A DNA stretch of 64,000 nucleotides from Aliirhizobium smilacinae (lineage in GTDB: Bacteria; Pseudomonadota; Alphaproteobacteria; Rhizobiales; Rhizobiaceae): positions 372,001 to 436,000 of the forward strand of contig NZ_VDMN01000001.1 of assembly GCF_006335145.1 (NCBI RefSeq), written 5' to 3'. The position numbers were made by a program, and so were the translations under genes. Below the pieces are notes generated by a model, which had not been told where the DNA came from, made no database searches, and worked only from the letters and a program-made list of their open reading frames with translations. Below are positions 8,852 to 16,777 of this stretch, one piece after another; positions within the stretch are counted from its first letter, which is position 1; each line of letters starts with the position of its first letter.

Positions 8852-10099
8852 TCAGATGATCAGGTTGGCGAGGATTTCGTTTTCGGTGATGTCTTCGTAA
8901 CCAAGGCCTGCCGCTTCGAAACGCTCGTAAAGACCGGCAAAATTTTCCGGCGCCGTCGTTTCGATGCCGATCAGGATCGAGCCGAAATTGCGAGCCGACT
9001 TCTTCAGATATTCGAAGCGGGCGATATCGTCATCCGGCCCCAGAAGATTGAGGAAATCGCGCAAAGCGCCGGGGCGCTGGGGCAGACGCAGGATGAAATA
9101 CTTCTTCAAGCCTGCATAACGCATGGCCCTTTCCTTCACATCCGGCAGGCGCTCGAAATCGAAATTTCCGCCGGAAACGACGCAGACGATGGTCTTGCCG
9201 GCGATCTTTTCAGGCGGGAGAAGCAACAGCGCGGTGATCGAAAGACCACCTGCCGGCTCGAGCACGACGCCTTCCACATTCAGCATATCGGTCATCGTGA
9301 CGCAGATCGCGTTTTCGGGAACGAGCAGGACCTGTTCCGACGAAAAGCCTTTCAGCGCCTCGAAATTGAGCGTGCCGATGCGCGCGACCGCCGCGCCATC
9401 GACGAAATTGTCGACCTTCGAAAGCGTTATCGGCGATCCGGCTTCCAGACTTGTCTTCAGGCTCGGCGCGCCGGTCGGTTCAGTGAAGAGGAAACCGTCT
9501 TTAGCAACCAAATTCTTCAAATAGCCGGTGACGCCGGAGGCAAGGCCGCCGCCGCCGACGGGAAGGATGACCATGTCCGGGTGCACACCATCGGGCAACT
9601 GCGTTTCGATTTCCGCGGCAACGGTCGCCTGCCCTTCGATGATATCAAGATCATCGAAGGGGGGCACCATCATGCCGCCGATCTCTTCCACATGGGCGCG
9701 GGCCGCCGCATAGCATTGGTCGAAAATGTCGCCGACCAGCTTGATGGTGATGAACTCACCGCCGAATATGCGTGTCTTGTCGATCTTCTGCTGCGGCGTC
9801 GTGACCGGCATGAAGACCACGCCCTGCACTTCGAAATGGCGGCAGACGAAGGCAAAACCCTGGGCATGATTGCCGGCCGAGGCGCAGACGAAGGTCTTGT
9901 CGCTCGCGCCGGTGGTTATCGCCTTGCGCAGGAAATTGAACGCTCCGCGGATCTTGTAGGAGCGGACGGGCGACAGGTCTTCGCGCTTCAGCCAGATATC
10001 TGCGCCGTAACGACGGCTCAGATGCTCGTTCAACTGCAGCGGCGTCTCCGGAAAGATCGTCCGCATCGCCGCCCTGGCATCGTCCACACCTGTCTTCAT
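8852..10099 (-). CDS. ilvA: Threonine ammonia-lyase (biosynthetic)
   Basis: 415 residues. A PLP-dependent fold type II enzyme that converts L-threonine to 2-oxobutanoate and ammonia, the first step of isoleucine synthesis. PLP lysine lies in VRSYKIRGAF (about K49), SAGNHAQG binds substrate, and GGGGLASG is the glycine-rich phosphate loop. A C-terminal ACT-like domain (about 325-415, starting KKYFILRLPQRPGALRDFL) gives allosteric control by isoleucine and valine. The length fits the single-regulatory-domain form rather than the 514-residue E. coli type. I used the ATG at 10099; a GTG directly upstream (10102) would add one residue. The pathway partner ilvD is at 44.5 kb. Confidence 0.93.
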   Translation of the reverse strand: MKTGVDDARAAMRTIFPETPLQLNEHLSRRYGADIWLKREDLSPVRSYKIRGAFNFLRKAITTGASDKTFVCASAGNHAQGFAFVCRHFEVQGVVFMPVTTPQQKIDKTRIFGGEFITIKLVGDIFDQCYAAARAHVEEIGGMMVPPFDDLDIIEGQATVAAEIETQLPDGVHPDMVILPVGGGGLASGVTGYLKNLVAKDGFLFTEPTGAPSLKTSLEAGSPITLSKVDNFVDGAAVARIGTLNFEALKGFSSEQVLLVPENAICVTMTDMLNVEGVVLEPAGGLSITALLLLPPEKIAGKTIVCVVSGGNFDFERLPDVKERAMRYAGLKKYFILRLPQRPGALRDFLNLLGPDDDIARFEYLKKSARNFGSILIGIETTAPENFAGLYERFEAAGLGYEDITENEILANLII

Positions 10100-10243
10100 C
10101 ACTTAAACCACCCAAAGATCATCAAGATTTTCCCCGCTATGACACAGCAGGCGGAGGAAGACCAAGCCCGATTTGGCGTCTTTCCGTTCTCCGCCTGCGC
10201 CTTGCGTCCTGATCAAGGGTCGGAAACCGCCGAAACCGATCCG

Positions 10244-11143
10244 CTATTGATGAAAGACCTTGCCGAGAAAAGCCGTCGCCTGCGGCAGACCGGTCCGCCA
10301 ATAGGTCCAATCATGGCCGCCTTCGCGCGCCATGAAATGATGCGGCACCTTCAGCTTCTGCAGCTTCAATGTCAGTTCGGCATTTCCGACGAAGAAATCG
10401 TCATAGGAGCCGCAGTCGATATAAAGCTCGGTCTTCTTGATGTCTTCAGCCGGCGTTTTGTCGACCAGATCCAGAACGCTGTTGGCGTAATAGGGCTGGT
10501 TGAGGCGATCGCGGCCGGTCAATCCGACACCCCAGGCTTTGCCATAACGGCGATCATACCCGGCCTGATCCATATCGACGATCTGCTGGTCGGTGCGGAA
10601 GGCCGCGCTCAAGGCCGCAGCACCGGCGAAAAGATCGGGATATTTCATCGAGAAGGCTATCGCCGCATAACCACCCATCGAAAGGCCTAGGATGCCGCGC
10701 GACTTCTTGCCAGGGAGGACCGGAAAGCTCTTTTCCACATGGGGGATGAATTCCTTCACGAACATGTCCTGCCATAGATACTGGCCGTCCGCATCGTTCA
10801 TGTAATAGGTGTTGAACTTGTTGTCGTCGTCGCGGCGGCCTTCCGGCGTGACTGCGATGAAGGGTGGCACCTCGCCGCTTTCGATCAGCCTGTCGAAGAC
10901 GAGATTGGCGTTGCCAAACCGATACCAGTCCTGGTTCTGGCCATCACCGCCGCCATGCATCAGATAGATGACGGGATAACGCCGTTCGTCGCGGCCGTAA
11001 CCCGGTGGCAGGTAGAGCGTGAACTCGACATTCTTTCCCAGAATGCGGCTGGCCATGAACTGGCCCTCTTTCACCGTGCCCTCCGCATGGGCCGCAGTGC
11101 CGGTGAACAGAACCACCAGAAGAAACAACATCTTCCTGACCAT
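10244..11143 (-). CDS. Secreted esterase, esterase D/tributyrin esterase family
   Basis: 299 residues with a signal peptide (MVRKMLFLLVVLFTGTAAHA, cleavage after about residue 20), so it is probably periplasmic or secreted. The alpha/beta-hydrolase fold is shown by YPVIYLMHGGGDG, the nucleophile elbow GLSMGG (S155), a late aspartate in SYDDFF, and a histidine in EGGHDW near the C-terminus, giving a complete catalytic triad. The family hydrolyses short acyl esters or S-acyl thiols; the natural substrate is unknown. The ATG has an excellent GAGGAGG ribosome binding site. Confidence 0.87.
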   Translation of the reverse strand: MVRKMLFLLVVLFTGTAAHAEGTVKEGQFMASRILGKNVEFTLYLPPGYGRDERRYPVIYLMHGGGDGQNQDWYRFGNANLVFDRLIESGEVPPFIAVTPEGRRDDDNKFNTYYMNDADGQYLWQDMFVKEFIPHVEKSFPVLPGKKSRGILGLSMGGYAAIAFSMKYPDLFAGAAALSAAFRTDQQIVDMDQAGYDRRYGKAWGVGLTGRDRLNQPYYANSVLDLVDKTPAEDIKKTELYIDCGSYDDFFVGNAELTLKLQKLKVPHHFMAREGGHDWTYWRTGLPQATAFLGKVFHQ

Positions 11144-11326
11144 ATTTTCCTCCTCGTTGAAGCTGAGGACATAGCCCCGGGCCGAGCCGCGTCAACCTGC
11201 AGCGATCCGGCCATTTCGGATAAAGCCGCCGCCGACAGGAATTCGTTTCGTTTCGGCACGAGCCCCATTTCCCTCGCGCATTGAACGCCCTAGTTTCTCC
11301 CTCGTCACACTTTGAGGAGAGAACCC

Positions 11327-11764
11327 ATGAGCATCTTCAGCAAGATCAAGAATGCGATCTTCGGTCATCCGGCGGCGGCGGCTGAAAATCCGGCCGCGGC
11401 CCCTGCCGCCACGACAGCCGCACCGGCTGCAGCTTCATCACCCACTTCGTCAGCAGCTCCGACTGCTACAAGTGCCGCTCCAGCTGCCACCCCGTCCGCC
11501 TCTTCACCGGTCGATGTTGCGCCGATCCTCGACGCTGCCGTCAAGAAGAGCGACCAGAAGCTCGACTGGCGCCATTCGATCGTCGATCTGATGAAGGCGC
11601 TCGGCATGGATGCCAGCCTTTCGGAGCGCAAGGAACTGGCAGACGAACTGGGTTATACCGGCGACACCGGAGACTCCGCCAAGATGAACATGTGGCTGCA
11701 CAAGGCGCTGATGAAAAAACTGTCGGAAAATGGCGGCAAGGTGCCGGCTGATCTTCTCGACTAG
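11327..11764 (+). CDS. DUF3597 domain protein
   Basis: 145 residues. It starts with a short amphipathic helix (MSIFSKIKNAIFG), continues with a low-complexity Ala/Pro/Ser/Thr linker (about residues 14-62), and ends with the DUF3597 domain (about 63-145: LDAAVKKSDQKLDWRHSIVDLMKALGMD, then ELADELGYTGDTGDSAKMN). The domain resembles a small all-helical module with a LysM-adjacent or peptidoglycan association in some proteins, but no function is established. GAGGAGA precedes the ATG at 11327, which I prefer over the in-frame codon at 11312. It is the last gene before tRNA-Leu. Confidence 0.8.
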   Translation: MSIFSKIKNAIFGHPAAAAENPAAAPAATTAAPAAASSPTSSAAPTATSAAPAATPSASSPVDVAPILDAAVKKSDQKLDWRHSIVDLMKALGMDASLSERKELADELGYTGDTGDSAKMNMWLHKALMKKLSENGGKVPADLLD

Positions 11765-11975
11765 AAACAATTGCGGCAAACGCGACAAGTCGGTCAGGCC
11801 GGTGCGATCAGCACTGGCCTTTCTCTTTATTGGCCCGCTTGTTCCCAAGGCTATCGCCATTCGGTCGCCGAGCAGGGCTCAGAACGACCAAAATTCAAAC
11901 TTTGCAGAACTCTACCATCTGTTTTGCAAAGGTGAGCTTGACGGAATCGGCTATCTACCTGAAAAGCAAGGCAAC

Positions 11976-12060
11976 GCGGACGTGGCGAAACTGGTAGACG
12001 CAAGGGACTTAAAATCCCTCGACTTCGGTCATGCGGGTTCGATCCCCGCCGTCCGCACCA
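11976..12060 (+). tRNA. tRNA-Leu (anticodon UAA)
   Basis: An 85-base type-II tRNA. The acceptor stem GCGGACG (11976-11982) pairs with CGTCCGC before the encoded ACCA (end 12060). The anticodon loop CTTAAAA gives anticodon TAA, reading UUA. A long variable arm follows the anticodon stem, and the T-loop GGTTCGATCCC is standard. Its 3' end is the attachment site of the island that follows, and the gene remains intact after insertion. Confidence 0.97.
12043..12060 (+). repeat. attL: 3' end of tRNA-Leu
   Basis: The sequence TCCCCGCCGTCCGCACCA is identical to 16584-16601. It covers the 3' half of the T-arm and acceptor stem. Confidence 0.85.
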
Positions 12061-12126
12061 TCCTCAAGATTTAGCTTGAGATGTCAGTTAGTTATTGATT
12101 ATTAGAGCCTTTTCGTCGCCCTACCC

Positions 12127-12145
12127 CTACAAAGGGCGCTACAAA
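12127..12145 (+). repeat. Direct repeat near island left end, possible integrase arm site
   Basis: CTACAAAGGGCGCTACAAA matches 16504-16522 at 18 of 19 positions. Each copy contains CTACAAA twice with a 12-base period. It lies between tRNA-Leu and the integrase gene, where arm-type integrase sites are expected. Confidence 0.6.
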
Positions 12146-12153
12146 TGGTTGCT

Positions 12154-13758
12154 ATGACTTCACTTCGACGTGCCGCCAATGGCGACTGGTTCAGCCGAAA
12201 AGGCATTCCCTCCGACATTCGTGAGGCCTACAAGGCAACCTATGGGGTTGCGATGGAAGAGCGTTTCCGCCTTTCCTCGTCAGCCACGATGGGGCAAGCG
12301 AAGGCAGAGCTACGTGACTGGGACGCCACGATTAGCAGCCGTATCGAGACGCTGAGAGCCGCGAATACGGGAGCAGTGATATCGCTGACCCAACGCCAAA
12401 TCAGCGCGTTGGCCGGTGAATGGTATCGATGGTTCACAGAACTGTATGCGGATGATGCCGGCCACAAGGATGATTGGCCTTCTCGATACCGACCACTTCA
12501 GGAAATCTATGATCGGTTCGACATCGAGAGCATGGAGGAAGGTCAGCAAATCGGAATTGCCGCACGGAAGCGCATCAGGGCCAAGGTCTCCGAGATGGGG
12601 TGCCTCGCCACATTTCTCGCTGAAAAGGCCACGGCGCTGGATGAGAAATCCTTGAACGCCGTCATAGATGCAGTCGAACTCGAAATTGCACCAGCCTTCG
12701 CAGCCTTGGAACGGCGAGCGGCTGGGGACTATTCACCGGACGCGCGGCTTACTCGTTTCGCTGACCAGCCAGCCCATGCCAATGCAAAGGGTTTGAAGTT
12801 GTCAGGGTGGAATTTCTGGCAGGCCTTCGAGAAATGGGTGGCAGAGCGCAAGCCGGCACCTGCAACGGTAAGCCGCTGGAGGAGCGTCTTCCTCGGTTTG
12901 GACAGCTATTTTGACCAGCGTGACGTGGCCACGATCACCGACGATGAGGTGATAGGATGGAAGGGCACGCTAGTCACCGAAAAGCGGTCTGCTGCAGTGG
13001 CGAACGATGTGTGGATTACTGCGGCAAAAACAGTCTTCAACTGGTTGCTGGAAAACAAGAAAGTGGCTGCCAACCCGTTTGAGGGCGTCCGCATTGCCAC
13101 GATTAAAAAGATCAAGGTGCGGGAGCGGGCATTCGAGCCGAGCGAGTGGAAGGCTATTCTCAGTGCGAGCCTTGCTCCACCATCGCCACGGCTGAAGCCC
13201 GAGAAGGCGGCGGCTCGTCGATGGGTACCGTGGCTGTGTGCATATACTGGATCGCGCCCCGGCGAGATGACCCAATTGCAGGCGACGAGTGTACGGCAGC
13301 AGGACGGCATCTGGATCATCGATATCAGCCCCGAGGACGGCACCGTAAAGGGCGCTTCATATCGCCGCGTTCCAATCCATGAGCATCTGATCGAGATGGG
13401 CTTCTTGGACTTCGTTGCCGAGAAAAAGACAGGCCCCTTGTTTTATGATCCAGCGGACAAACGTGTCACCACAGGGGACGACCCAACAAAGCCCGTTCGC
13501 CCGCCGTATGTAATCGCTCGTAATAAGCTTGCAGAATGGGTGCGGAATGATGTCGAGGTTACAGACCCGAACATCAGCCCCAATCACGCATGGCGGCACA
13601 CGTTCAAGCGGCAGGCCGCAAGGGTCAATATGGAGAAGCGTTTCCGGTTTGCGTTCTGTGGCCACGAGAGTGACGATGTTGGGGACATCTACGAGACACC
13701 GACGCTGGAAGATATGGCCGAGGAGTTGAAGAAGTTTCCGCGTTACGTGGTCGACTGA
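12154..13758 (+). CDS. Tyrosine integrase of the tRNA-Leu island
   Basis: 534 residues. The N-terminal ~210 residues hold arm-binding and helical parts (SLRRAANGDWFSRKGIPSDI, typical of phage-like integrases). A SAM-like core-binding domain follows (about 215-310) and then the catalytic domain. Catalytic residues are all visible: R in TGSRPGE (about 368), HxxR in NHAWRH (478 and 481), H in FCGHESD (504) and the nucleophile Y in GDIYETPT (513). The enzyme should recombine the tRNA 3' end. I chose the ATG at 12154; one at 12145 would add three residues and overlap the direct repeat. It points away from the tRNA. Confidence 0.9.
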   Translation: MTSLRRAANGDWFSRKGIPSDIREAYKATYGVAMEERFRLSSSATMGQAKAELRDWDATISSRIETLRAANTGAVISLTQRQISALAGEWYRWFTELYADDAGHKDDWPSRYRPLQEIYDRFDIESMEEGQQIGIAARKRIRAKVSEMGCLATFLAEKATALDEKSLNAVIDAVELEIAPAFAALERRAAGDYSPDARLTRFADQPAHANAKGLKLSGWNFWQAFEKWVAERKPAPATVSRWRSVFLGLDSYFDQRDVATITDDEVIGWKGTLVTEKRSAAVANDVWITAAKTVFNWLLENKKVAANPFEGVRIATIKKIKVRERAFEPSEWKAILSASLAPPSPRLKPEKAAARRWVPWLCAYTGSRPGEMTQLQATSVRQQDGIWIIDISPEDGTVKGASYRRVPIHEHLIEMGFLDFVAEKKTGPLFYDPADKRVTTGDDPTKPVRPPYVIARNKLAEWVRNDVEVTDPNISPNHAWRHTFKRQAARVNMEKRFRFAFCGHESDDVGDIYETPTLEDMAEELKKFPRYVVD

Positions 13759-13805
13759 TAGCTATGGCTAATCGACTTGTATTTCCTCCAAAAAGAGCGA
13801 AAGCT

Positions 13806-14084
13806 TCATCTTTTTTGAAGACGGCGCAGCTCTTCATTTATTACGTCGATCGATATGGTGCTGAAGTCAAACTGCTCATAAAGTGGCACTAGGAAGCTGT
13901 GTAGGATTTCGGCCAAATTTTCCTCGATTTGAGTGGTCGTTACCTGCATTTCCATCACCTTGCTGTCCGTCATGCTGATGCCACGACGAACCGCGTACCG
14001 CCTATCGAAAATCGTATCTATATGGCGCCCCTTTAGTCCACTGTACTCGGCTCTTATCCTGATATCGAATTCGCCCTCAGCCAA
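13806..14084 (-). CDS. Hypothetical protein, no ATG start
   Basis: An open frame of 92 residues starting from TTG at 14084, convergent with the integrase. The frame stays open upstream to about 14144 without any ATG or GTG, and that extra stretch (LPSSIDEASGLGCERF) looks as protein-like as the rest. The gene may therefore be a 5'-truncated remnant. The sequence has a beta-like start (GEFDIRIRAEYSGLKG) and an amphipathic helical end (ENLAEILHSFLVPLYEQF, INEELRRLQ). I recognise no family. Confidence 0.4.
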   Translation of the reverse strand: MAEGEFDIRIRAEYSGLKGRHIDTIFDRRYAVRRGISMTDSKVMEMQVTTTQIEENLAEILHSFLVPLYEQFDFSTISIDVINEELRRLQKR

Positions 14085-14281
14085 AGCGAAACGCTCGCAA
14101 CCTAACCCGCTGGCCTCGTCGATGCTGGAGGGAAGAAATTCCCTTCAGTCTCAATAGACCACGCCCTAATGACTCCAGCGGCATGACTGCCGAACGTGTG
14201 CCACATGAATGGTATTTGACTTTTGAGACGGATAGCGCCAGAAGATCTAAAACTTCAATGACACCATCGGAGCTGTTTCAA

Positions 14282-14842
14282 ATGCCCACCACCATCATCG
14301 GCTACGCCCGCACCTCGACCCTTGATCAGACCTATGGCCTTGATGCCCAGCTCCACGAGTTGGAGGCGGCAGGCTGCGAGAAGGTGTTCAAGGAGCAGCT
14401 CTCCTCGGTCGATAAGGAGCGGCCTGAGCTGACCCGTGCGCTGGACTATGCCCGCGAGGGGGATGTATTCGTCATAACAAAGCTGGACCGACTGGCCCGC
14501 TCCATGACCGACCTCGTAAGGATCAAGGACACGCTGGAGGCCAAAGGGGTCACGCTCAAAATCCTCAATCTCAACATCGACACCTCGACCCCTACCGGCA
14601 AGCTGATGCTAAGCCTGTTGGGTTCCATCGCTGAGTTCGAGCGCGACATCATGTTAGAGCGGCAGCGGGAGGGCATTGCCAGGGCGAAAGCTGACGGCAA
14701 ATACAAGGGCCGCGCTCCAACCGCTCAGCGGAAAGCCGATGATGTGAAGCGCCTGAAGGCTGGGGGGAAGACCGCCGAGCAAATAGTTGTGGAATTAGGC
14801 ATCAGCCGGTCGAGCGTGTTTAGGGCGCTGCGGGCGGAATAG
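14282..14842 (+). CDS. Serine recombinase (resolvase/invertase family)
   Basis: 186 residues of the small serine recombinase type (TnpR/Hin/Pin). IGYARTSTLDQ carries the catalytic serine near residue 10; KLDRLARS and LLGSIAEFERDIMLERQREGIARAK are the conserved dimer helix region, and a C-terminal HTH follows (KTAEQIVVELGISRSSVFRAL). GGAG precedes the ATG at 14282; upstream in-frame starts extend into sequence without family similarity. It could resolve or invert DNA within the island or be left from a transposon, but no matching crossover site or transposase was found. Confidence 0.9.
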   Translation: MPTTIIGYARTSTLDQTYGLDAQLHELEAAGCEKVFKEQLSSVDKERPELTRALDYAREGDVFVITKLDRLARSMTDLVRIKDTLEAKGVTLKILNLNIDTSTPTGKLMLSLLGSIAEFERDIMLERQREGIARAKADGKYKGRAPTAQRKADDVKRLKAGGKTAEQIVVELGISRSSVFRALRAE

Positions 14843-14920
14843 TTGCGCCTGCGTTTGTCATGGGGTGATTATGTGTTTTCAGAATTTGTTCGGCAAGTTT
14901 CATGGGAGAGATGAAACCAA

Positions 14921-15973
14921 ATGAGTGAGGCGTTCGCGGCAACGGACAACCTTGGTGTAACCAAGATAACTTCCCCATTGATGGAAGTCTTGGATAATAG
15001 ACTTCTTCGCTTGGCTGTCCACGATGACCACGATGAGTTCGTTGTTGCTTACTCGCGTCTACATCGCCATCTAGCACGATCATTCTTGCGCGCCTTGCAG
15101 GTAGCTGAGAAGTACGAGAAAGCGCGAAATCAAGAGATTGCGGAAAACAATGAATTGCTCAGTTCTGATGCTGACGAGTTGAAGGACGCGTTTTTAGAAG
15201 CTGCATATCGGTTCGCGGAGTTGAATGAATTTTATGAGAAAGATCTAAGGTCGTATTTTCCTCAGATACACAGGTCCGAAGCATATCAGCATTTTTCAGC
15301 AAATCTCAAAAGGTTAAGCAGACCATGGGATTTGCTGTGCAACCGATCCAAACACAATCACACTTACCTCGTGATCGCGGAATGTGTTTATGAGGACAGT
15401 TCACGGTGCTGGGGCTTTTCCATGTATCACCGAGATGGCGACTTAATCTCTGTTGATCATCGATTTCACAAAAGCCTCGATATCGTATCATTTCGAAGAG
15501 CGTTTCGAACATTGCTCGATACGATATTGCACATAGATATATTGGCAGCCGATCTATTCAAGGAAATCCCTGATGAGCAGGGAGCAGCTCCTCTAGAGAC
15601 CTATGTTGTCTTTCTTCCTTATGAGGCCGTGATTTTAAAAGTCCTCGCACAGTCATGGATAGGAATGCCGGGAGAGAGTGTCCCCGCTTTTAACGTTGGA
15701 GATCAGCCCCAGTTTAGAGGCTTAGGTGGCTCCATCTCTCCGGGCATAGGCGATGCGACAATGAGTTTCATCTTCGACTTCTACGGAAGAAACGTTCGGG
15801 TCAGAATTCCATACGGAAAAGGCGAGTTTGGTTCGGAAATAAGCTTCCCTGAGTATCGCGCTCGGCTTCCATTCCCAATGTATCTGCGAATGGTAGTGCA
15901 GAACATAACGGTCGAGCCAATACCCGCGCCAGCCTATCCCTTCACAAACATCGGAGTATCGTTCGAACAGTAA
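14921..15973 (+). CDS. Unknown island cargo protein
   Basis: 350 residues, no family recognised. The gene is clearly lower in GC than the chromosome, with AT-ending codons, pointing to foreign origin. The N-terminal half is helical and charged (HDDHDEFVVAYSRLHRHLARSF, QVAEKYEKARNQEIAENNE, then DELKDAFLEAAYRFAELNEFYEKDL). It leads to CNRSKHNH, which contains an R-x4-H pattern of the kind seen in HEPN nucleases; this is a weak hint only. The C-terminal half is beta-rich (ATMSFIFDFYGRNVRVRIPYG). No signal peptide or membrane segment is visible. As the largest non-recombinase gene on the island it is the likely payload. Confidence 0.75.
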   Translation: MSEAFAATDNLGVTKITSPLMEVLDNRLLRLAVHDDHDEFVVAYSRLHRHLARSFLRALQVAEKYEKARNQEIAENNELLSSDADELKDAFLEAAYRFAELNEFYEKDLRSYFPQIHRSEAYQHFSANLKRLSRPWDLLCNRSKHNHTYLVIAECVYEDSSRCWGFSMYHRDGDLISVDHRFHKSLDIVSFRRAFRTLLDTILHIDILAADLFKEIPDEQGAAPLETYVVFLPYEAVILKVLAQSWIGMPGESVPAFNVGDQPQFRGLGGSISPGIGDATMSFIFDFYGRNVRVRIPYGKGEFGSEISFPEYRARLPFPMYLRMVVQNITVEPIPAPAYPFTNIGVSFEQ

Positions 15974-16010
15974 CCCCTCTCTGCATTGCTCGGAACTGAA
16001 ATCCAGAATT

Positions 16011-16412
16011 TCAATCGCAAACCACGGGATTGGATCGTCCATCCCATTCCGTATAGCAATCTGAGTTGCCCAAGTCGCTCAACCTTTTTCCAACACCCGG
16101 AAGCCCCTCAAAGAGACCTGTCACTGGACCGGCTATGACCACCACGACAACGAGGCCAACCACCCAGCCCAGCCAACTCTTGCCAGTCTTAGCGGCCACC
16201 TTCAGGCCAGCCCAAATTGCCCCGCCAAAAGCTAAGGCGATGAGACCCCAATGCAGGCTGAGAGCCACGAAGTTTTGGAAGAGTGCCGGCAGGAAATGAC
16301 GCTCGTTTAAAGCTGGCCCTATTGAGGACCAGAGGAACACAACCGCTAAGCCGCTGACCCATTTACCCCATAGCGGCAGCCTCAGCCATCGAGCCCTCAT
16401 CGTATAAAACAT
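16011..16412 (-). CDS. Small membrane protein, unknown
   Basis: 133 residues from the ATG at 16412 (a GTG at 16424 would add four). Three hydrophobic helices are evident: GKWVSGLAVVFLWSSIG, FVALSLHWGLIALAFGGAIWAGL and SWLGWVVGLVVVVVIAGPVTGLF. A short polar tail with two cysteines follows (SDCYTEWDGRSNPVVCD). It runs convergent with the preceding cargo gene, 37 bases apart, and is the last gene inside the island before the right repeat. No known family was recognised. Confidence 0.6.
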   Translation of the reverse strand: MFYTMRARWLRLPLWGKWVSGLAVVFLWSSIGPALNERHFLPALFQNFVALSLHWGLIALAFGGAIWAGLKVAAKTGKSWLGWVVGLVVVVVIAGPVTGLFEGLPGVGKRLSDLGNSDCYTEWDGRSNPVVCD

Positions 16413-16503
16413 CACTGTCCCCACAGCCAGAAAGCTGGTCAGCTATCAGCAGGGTGACTGCTCGTCAACGAACGGGCGATTTACGGAAGTGTGTTGTCAT
16501 CCG

Positions 16504-16522
16504 CTACAAAGAGCGCTACAAA
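16504..16522 (+). repeat. Direct repeat near island right end, possible integrase arm site
   Basis: CTACAAAGAGCGCTACAAA is an 18 of 19 match to 12127-12145, in the same orientation, 62 bases inside the right attachment repeat. Confidence 0.6.
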
Positions 16523-16583
16523 GCCGCTCCGTCGCGATGGAAATAATGCTTTAAAATCAACAACAAGACATGCGCATGCCGGT

Positions 16584-16601
16584 TCCCCGCCGTCCGCACC
16601 A
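16584..16601 (+). repeat. attR: duplicated tRNA-Leu 3' end
   Basis: Exact 18-bp copy of 12043-12060. The bases just upstream (CATGCCGGTTC) also resemble the tRNA T-arm (CATGCGGGTTC), so the homology extends further with a two-base deletion. Confidence 0.85.
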
Positions 16602-16721
16602 AGCGATCAAGCTTCTGATATAAAACACCTAAATCTCGTTCCAGATACTTTTTCCCGAGGCCCGGACCGGGAAAACCTGGTCACAGGTTCGGTATTTGTG
16701 ACCAAAACCGTCTCCGAAACG

Positions 16722-16750
16722 AAAAAGGGAGCAGCGAATGCCACTCCCCT
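16722..16750 (-). terminator. Likely wrbA terminator
   Basis: On the minus strand, GGGGAG, a 12-base loop and CTCCC lead into five T residues, 28 bases after the wrbA stop. The stem is short and has one extra C. Confidence 0.45.
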
Positions 16751-16777
16751 TGGTATCGATCATGCGGCCAATCGAGA

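Larger units (their letters stand above)
12043..16601. mobile_element. Genomic island integrated at tRNA-Leu
   Basis: Bounded by an 18-bp direct repeat: the last 18 bases of tRNA-Leu (12043-12060) recur at 16584-16601. Inside are a tyrosine integrase adjacent to the tRNA, a serine recombinase and three genes of unknown function, some visibly lower in GC than the flanks. The integrase-next-to-tRNA layout with a duplicated tRNA 3' end is the standard architecture of site-specific integrative elements. At about 4.5 kb it carries no replication or conjugation genes and is either a satellite-like element or a remnant. Confidence 0.88.

Noticed and set aside
14921..16424. Complete known phage-defence system on the island
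   Set aside because: No recognisable restriction, retron, CBASS, Abi or toxin-antitoxin component; only a weak R-x4-H hint, so not called as a system.
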